Assembly (NCBI RefSeq): GCF_905475345.1
Contig: NC_066602.1
Coordinates: 3,932,814-3,996,813, forward strand
DNA from: Vespula vulgaris
Taxonomy: Eukaryota; Arthropoda; Insecta; Hymenoptera; Vespidae
Length of the DNA: 64,000 bases
Direction: 5' to 3'
Made by a program: the position numbers and the translations under genes. Below are positions 59,345 to 64,000 of the stretch, piece by piece. Position 1 is the first letter of the stretch. Every line of letters begins with the position of its first letter. The notes beneath the pieces were generated by a model. The model was not told the origin of the DNA and made no database searches. It was given only the letters and a program-made list of their open reading frames with translations.

Positions 59345-59430
59345 AAGAGTGGCTACTGCTGCCGTTGCTGCTACTGTTGCTGCTGCAGTTGCTGCTACTG
59401 CTACTGTTGCCGTTGCTGTTGCTGCTGGTG
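59345..59430. repeat. Imperfect CTG-type trinucleotide tract
   Basis: About 28 triplets of CTG, TTG, CCG and CTA types in one phase. On the minus strand one frame reads as Q-rich with stops, one as S/N-rich, one as A/T/V-rich. Triplet phase is kept, yet no frame continues into recognisable protein. Confidence 0.85.
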
Positions 59431-60239
59431 GCACAGATGTTATATCTCTCAGCGAAATAGCTGCGGCCGATATATATATACGTAAAGAGAAAATTGATAT
59501 TCGCTAGATCCGCCTTTGGATGCACTCCAGATGTAGACTACCGATAACAAGCGCAATGCGTTAGTAGTCACTTCGACCATTCACGATTCACCGAAGTTAC
59601 ATCGAAAGAGAACTTTTTATTACCTTTATTTATATTTTATTTCTATTATTATCATCATCGTTGTTATCATTATTTTTTTTTGTTCGATTTTTATTATTAC
59701 GTTCGACGTTGCACGCTACCGCCGTTGTTGCAGCTGCATCGAAATATTCTTTTTATCGTCCCTTTTTAATTTCTCTTTGTTTCTTTCTTTATTTACTTAT
59801 GCATCCTGTTATTTGAAATTAATTTCTAAAAGATAATAGAAAGATAACGGAGTATAGTCGGTGAACGATTAAAAAAAAAAATAAAAGAAAGGCTAAAAAA
59901 TGAATTTACTACGTGTTACTAAAAATACCAAATGTTCTCGCACGCATGCATGCGTACCTATATATACACGCGTACGTATTTATATGTATTGTGCACGCAC
60001 ATACAAATTGGACTGAGCTATTCCTCTTCCTTCTCCTTCGTCTCCACCTCCATCTCTACTTCCTCCTCCTCCTCCTCCTCCTTCTCTCTATGCCCTTCCT
60101 TATTAATGGATTCCAGAGAGCGTACGAATGTTTGCGTATCTCGCATAATTGCCTGGCCAGACTTGCGAGATATTTCGATCGGCCCTCGTTACTCACATGG
60201 GATTTTTCATCTATTTATCTCTTCGCCTTTTACTCTTTT

Positions 60240-60800
60240 TCTCTCCTTCTCTCTCTTGCTCTTTCTCTCCATACATCCCTTTATCTACGTCTGTCTCTAT
60301 CTATCTTTCCTTAACTTTCTTTTTTCTCGTCTCTCCCTTTCTCTCTCTTTCTCTCTTCCTGCATCCTTCTGTCTACCTTTATCTCTATCTATCTTTCGTA
60401 AACTCTCTTCTCTTTCATCCCTTTATCCCTCTCTTTGCGTCTATCTCTATCTATCTTTTGTTAACTCCCCTTTCTTTTATCTCTTTCTCTCTCCTTCTCT
60501 TTACGTCTATCTTTACTTATCTTTCGTTAACTCTCTTTTCTTTCCCCCCTCTCTCTCTCTCTCTTTCCTTCCACATCCTTCCGTCTATGTTTATCCCTAT
60601 CTCTCTTTCGCCAAGTCTTCACCTTTTTTTTCATCTCTCTCTCTCTCTCTTTCTCTTCCTATATTCTTTCTATGTCTAGCTCTATCTCTTTATCTATCTT
60701 TCGCTAACTTCTTACTTTTTCTTCGTTTCCGTCTCTCTCTCTCTATCTCTCTATTCATCTATCTATCTCTCTATCTCGCTTTCGCCAACTCGGTTTTTTT
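60240..60800. repeat. Degenerate pyrimidine minisatellite, units 62-92 bp
   Basis: CTATCTTTCGTTAACTC or a close variant recurs at about 60301, 60389, 60451, 60517, 60601, 60693 and 60771. Each copy follows a TCT(A/G)TCTCTATCT stretch and precedes a CT-rich spacer. The 346-codon plus frame that covers 59932-60972 is a by-product of this array: its translation is mostly L, S, F and Y with the repeat visible as recurring YLSF-type blocks. Confidence 0.75.
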
Positions 60801-62018
60801 CTTTTTCTCTTTTTTTTTATTCGTTTTCTTTCTTTTTCTTCTCTTCCTTTTTTCTCTCTCTTTTTTTTTCGTGTTCTCTTCCCCCCTCCTTTTCTTTTTC
60901 TTTCATTTTCTATCCGTTCTATCCACATCGTGGAATAATTCTCGTGGATTGGCGAGTAAGAAAGAGATTTGAGATAAGCGTGGAACGCAAGCTCGTCGTT
61001 CGTTCCTTTAAAGAGAGAGAGAGAGAGAGAAGGAGAAAAAAAGAGAGTAGTCAAGAAGGCGTCGTTCCGTCGGTTTTATACTTCGCACGTGTTACGAAGA
61101 TCTACCAGAGTTTATGATGGAGGTATGCACTACCCTCGGAGTTTTGCGATAACACCCAAAGAGTAAGATAAAGAGAGAGAGGGGGAGACTTTTACGTTTT
61201 CAAAGAGATTCCACGTTGCTTTAACACGTTGTTTCTTTTCTCGTTCTTGTTTCCCTTTTTATTTCTTTTTTATTACATTGATAACGATTATAACGATCAC
61301 GGGTAGTATGTTAAGATTGATAAATGGAACGACCAAGATTGAATGTTTTAGGCGATAGTATTATCGATCGTTTGCAAATCAAATTCAGTATCAAAAATCT
61401 AAATCGATCTACTTTTACGAAAAATTTTATATCGTTTGCGAGTAGAGATCGTTCACGTTTGTATTCGAACGTATATATTTGTACGATAGAATTCGTAAGG
61501 TCGAAAAGAAAGGCTTAGAAGTTAGGAGTTGGCTCTAAACGTTCTTCTCTTTCCAAGATATTTCGAGTTGGAAGAGTGAGAACAATTGGAACTCTTGGAT
61601 TTCTCTCTCTCTCTCTCTCTCTCTCGTACTCTCTTTTACTCTTTTTTTCGCACTATCTTTTGTAGAATAGGTTTAATGGCTTATCGAGAACAACTGAGCT
61701 TTCTCTTCTTCCACGTTCCGGTTTACCAAATCGATTTTATTGTTCGACGAATAGGAGACTCCGTCGAGTTTCGATTCTCTCGAGTTTTATAAGCGTTTAA
61801 GAACTTTTTTCTTTTCTCTTCTTTTCTCTTCTTTCCCTCCCTTATTTTTACGTTTTCGATCATCGTTTTATCGAAAAAATTTCGATCAGTAGCGAATTCG
61901 AATGATTATCGAGTCTTTTTTTTTCTCTAGTAAGCGATTAGATAAATTACAAAATTTTTTCTTCATTATTCTCATCGTCGTAATCGTTATTAAATTTTCT
62001 TTTATTAGAGTATCGACC

Positions 62019-62022
<4 letters not shown>

Positions 62023-62060
<38 letters not shown>
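62023..62060. repeat. (CT)n microsatellite
   Basis: About 18 CT units with one interruption. Confidence 0.96.
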
Positions 62061-62061
<1 letters not shown>

Positions 62062-62581
62062 GCCCCCACTTTTTGTTCCAATACGTTATAAAAATAAATT
62101 CGTGCACCTAATCGTATTAGCGTCTTCGGTCATAATATATTATCGATTAGTAAATAAACAAACCGTATGTGAAATAACTAACGAGAATGGACTATCGATA
62201 GTCCTGCTCATTAATTCGATATATCGATTATTACTTATACGTATATATAATATCGGACGATCGGTAGTACAATACCGGACGCAAGTCGTTATTATTTAAG
62301 GATAATTTATCACTTTGGAAAATATTAATGTTCGCCGATAAATTTATCGTTATGTCTACGTAAACTGAATAACCGAATGATTAATATAACAATAATAATA
62401 AAACGAATAATATTAATCTTAATGAAGCTTCTCTTCGATAGAAGAGAAGTGTCAAGCAGTGCGATATTATTCATTGCCAGATTTAATTCGATAAAACGAT
62501 TTTCGTGTTAATCGTTTGGATGACATCGTCGTCGTCATCGTTATCGTTATCGTTGTCACCTCCATTACTATTATCATTACA

Positions 62582-62650
<69 letters not shown>
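62582..62650. repeat. (ATT)n microsatellite
   Basis: About 23 uninterrupted ATT units, the longest trinucleotide run in the window; it gives the poly-leucine run of the overlapping plus frame. Confidence 0.98.
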
Positions 62651-63190
62651 GCACGTATATATTTTTTTTAAATTTATAATGGTTTCGAAGTTAAACGTAA
62701 GGCATTCGTTTTTTATCTACTTCCGAAGGACGCCATCCATCTTCGAGTGATTACAGTTTCGACAATTTTATTAACGAGAATAAATCAATAAAAAAAAAGA
62801 AAGAAGAAAAAGGAAAAAAAAAGAAACAGTGATCGATGAATTCATTGCTACTCGGACGGTACGCAGAAAAAAAAATTGATACGCGTTATTGCGCTCTTAC
62901 GCACAGTTTGTCAAACTTCGTTCAAGTCTCGTCGTATAACTCGATTCGAAAATATCGATCAAAAAGATAGAGTGACGTCGAGATGCTCGTACGATTACTC
63001 CGTACTCGACGTTTTCTGCGAGATTTTGTTAATAAATAAAAAATATTGATTTTCATAGAAAAAGAAAAAAATGGACAAGTAGATTCTTACGACTTTGTTG
63101 TATTTTAATAATGGCAGCGTTCTCTATGAAATCGAAGCAATAATTATTAATGTTTCGTTTTATTTCTTATTTCTTATGTTTTTAGTCTTT

Positions 63191-63225
63191 CTTTATTTTA
63201 TTTTATTTTATTTTATTTTATTTCT
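63191..63225. repeat. (TTTTA)n pentanucleotide repeat
   Basis: About six or seven TTTTA units. Confidence 0.95.
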
Positions 63226-64000
63226 TTTCTTTTCTTTTTTTAATTCAATAAAAACGGGATACTCGATCGTATCGTATGAAATTTGACGCTGTATATCTAA
63301 AGGGGGTTAAAAGGAGGTTTGGTCAGGGGGTATATTTATAGTACGATTAGTACTCCCTTGTACGTGACACGTGCACACATCTATTATGTAAATCATTTCC
63401 AACGAGAAAGTTTTCTTTATGCGTTGCTTTGATCGACGAGCGAAGGTGGGAGGGAAAGTGGCGGGTTAATGCGCTCTATCAAAGGGGTATACGTTTTATT
63501 TCTTTTTTTTCTGCGATATAATATTTAGGTATATTTTAGAAACTCTATAATAATGAATATAATAATGGGATGTATGTTGTATGACTGCATATTATTTATA
63601 TAATAATTCGTGCAGGTATTTGATATTTAATATAAATATGAATCAACTTTCAAGCAACTTCAATAGCAAATAAAATGATATATATGTATATTGTGTTTGT
63701 GCATGCGCGTGAGATGATAATAATAATAATACAATATACATTTATTTTCAAATATGATATTTTTTTAAAATTACTCAAAAGAATAAAAAGGGAAAAACGT
63801 GCCTTCCTTTTTCGATTGCATCAGAATGTATTATATCGCATGCACTGTTTTACAATATATATCTTCTTTTATTCAAGAATATTTTTTATCCATATAATAA
63901 TAATTTTCTTTTTTTTATATATAAGAGGAAATGCATTGCGCATCCTCATAGCGCATACATGACGACAACGACAACGACAACAACAAAAATAATAATACAA

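Larger units (their letters stand above)
58706..60239. other. Gene-free stretch
   Basis: No gene found. AT-rich unique DNA, (AT)n at 59075-59119, a CTG-type trinucleotide tract at 59345-59430, AT-rich DNA at 59.58-59.9 kb, and (CTC)n at 60057-60083. Frames on the minus strand over 59030-59525 are poly-A/T/V or poly-S/N products of the trinucleotide tract. Confidence 0.65.
60801..64000. other. Gene-free stretch to the right edge
   Basis: No gene found. Pyrimidine tract to 60.92 kb, (GA)n at 61011-61030, CT runs at 61600-61625 and 62023-62060, a hairpin CTTCTCTT/AAGAGAAG (62428-62449), a long (ATT)n run and (TTTTA)n at 63191-63225. Complex sequence lies at 61.3-61.55 kb, 62.85-63.02 kb and 63.29-63.49 kb. 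Frames there of 60-90 codons show nothing recognisable. Confidence 0.65.

Noticed and set aside
59932..60972. 346-codon plus-strand ORF, the longest in the window
   Set aside because: Its translation is L/S/F/Y-rich and follows the pyrimidine minisatellite at 60.24-60.8 kb. No domain is recognisable, and an overlapping frame is open too.
1..64000. tRNA, rRNA, snRNA and CRISPR arrays
   Set aside because: I looked for tRNA T-loop words (GTTCGAA-type), 5S and snRNA-like stretches and spaced direct repeats by eye. GTTCGAA words occur but without cloverleaf stems, and the repeats found are tandem, not spacer-separated. A tRNAscan or covariance search would settle it.

Overview
This 64 kb window looks like nuclear DNA of an insect, most likely an aculeate hymenopteran (bee or wasp). 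The sequence is strongly AT-rich, yet CpG-containing words (tcga, cgat, acg) are abundant, as in DNA that is not depleted of CpG. Simple repeats, mainly (CT/GA)n, (AT)n, (AAAT)n and (GT)n, occur every few hundred bases. The Hymenoptera assignment is an inference from composition; no marker gene confirms it.

I find no protein-coding gene that I can support. There is no recognisable protein domain, tRNA, rRNA, snRNA or CRISPR array. The open reading frames longer than about 100 codons nearly all come from polypyrimidine or polypurine tracts, translating as runs of S/L/F, R/E/K or I/Y, or from trinucleotide repeats. They overlap each other on both strands and several begin at non-ATG codons. The window is best read as an intergenic desert or the inside of a very long intron.

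Layout. 1-6.6 kb: AT-rich DNA with microsatellites. 6.6-6.86 kb: a degenerate tandem array. 7.0-7.2 kb: a complex unique island. 8.9 kb: a G-rich tract. 14.2-15.5 kb: a possible degraded TA-flanked DNA transposon. 16.1-16.45 kb: a unique island with an octamer motif. 18.6-19.1 kb: a degenerate array of about 155 bp. 22.49-22.87 kb: a well-defined non-autonomous DNA transposon (MITE) with matching inverted ends and TA target sites. 23.15-24.15 kb: a purine-rich block followed by a pyrimidine-rich block. 34.5-35.25 kb: probable remains of an interspersed repeat. 36.0-36.2 kb: a unique island. 38.7-38.85 kb: a 33 bp minisatellite next to a canonical G-quadruplex motif. 40.07-40.43 kb: a purine-rich block with a repeated motif. 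47.7-48.34 kb: a second degenerate array, again with units near 160 bp. 50.36 and 58.62 kb: two diverged copies of one interspersed sequence. 56.3 kb: a 35-codon ORF in a GC-richer patch. 58.4 kb: a 108-nt near-perfect hairpin. 60.25-60.8 kb: a degenerate pyrimidine-rich minisatellite.

No genes work together here. Any function would lie in regulatory islands, non-coding transcripts or DNA structure, all of which need comparative or expression data. The best-supported observations are the MITE, the 58.4 kb hairpin, the shared 50.4/58.6 kb repeat and the degenerate arrays at 18.7 and 47.7-48.3 kb.
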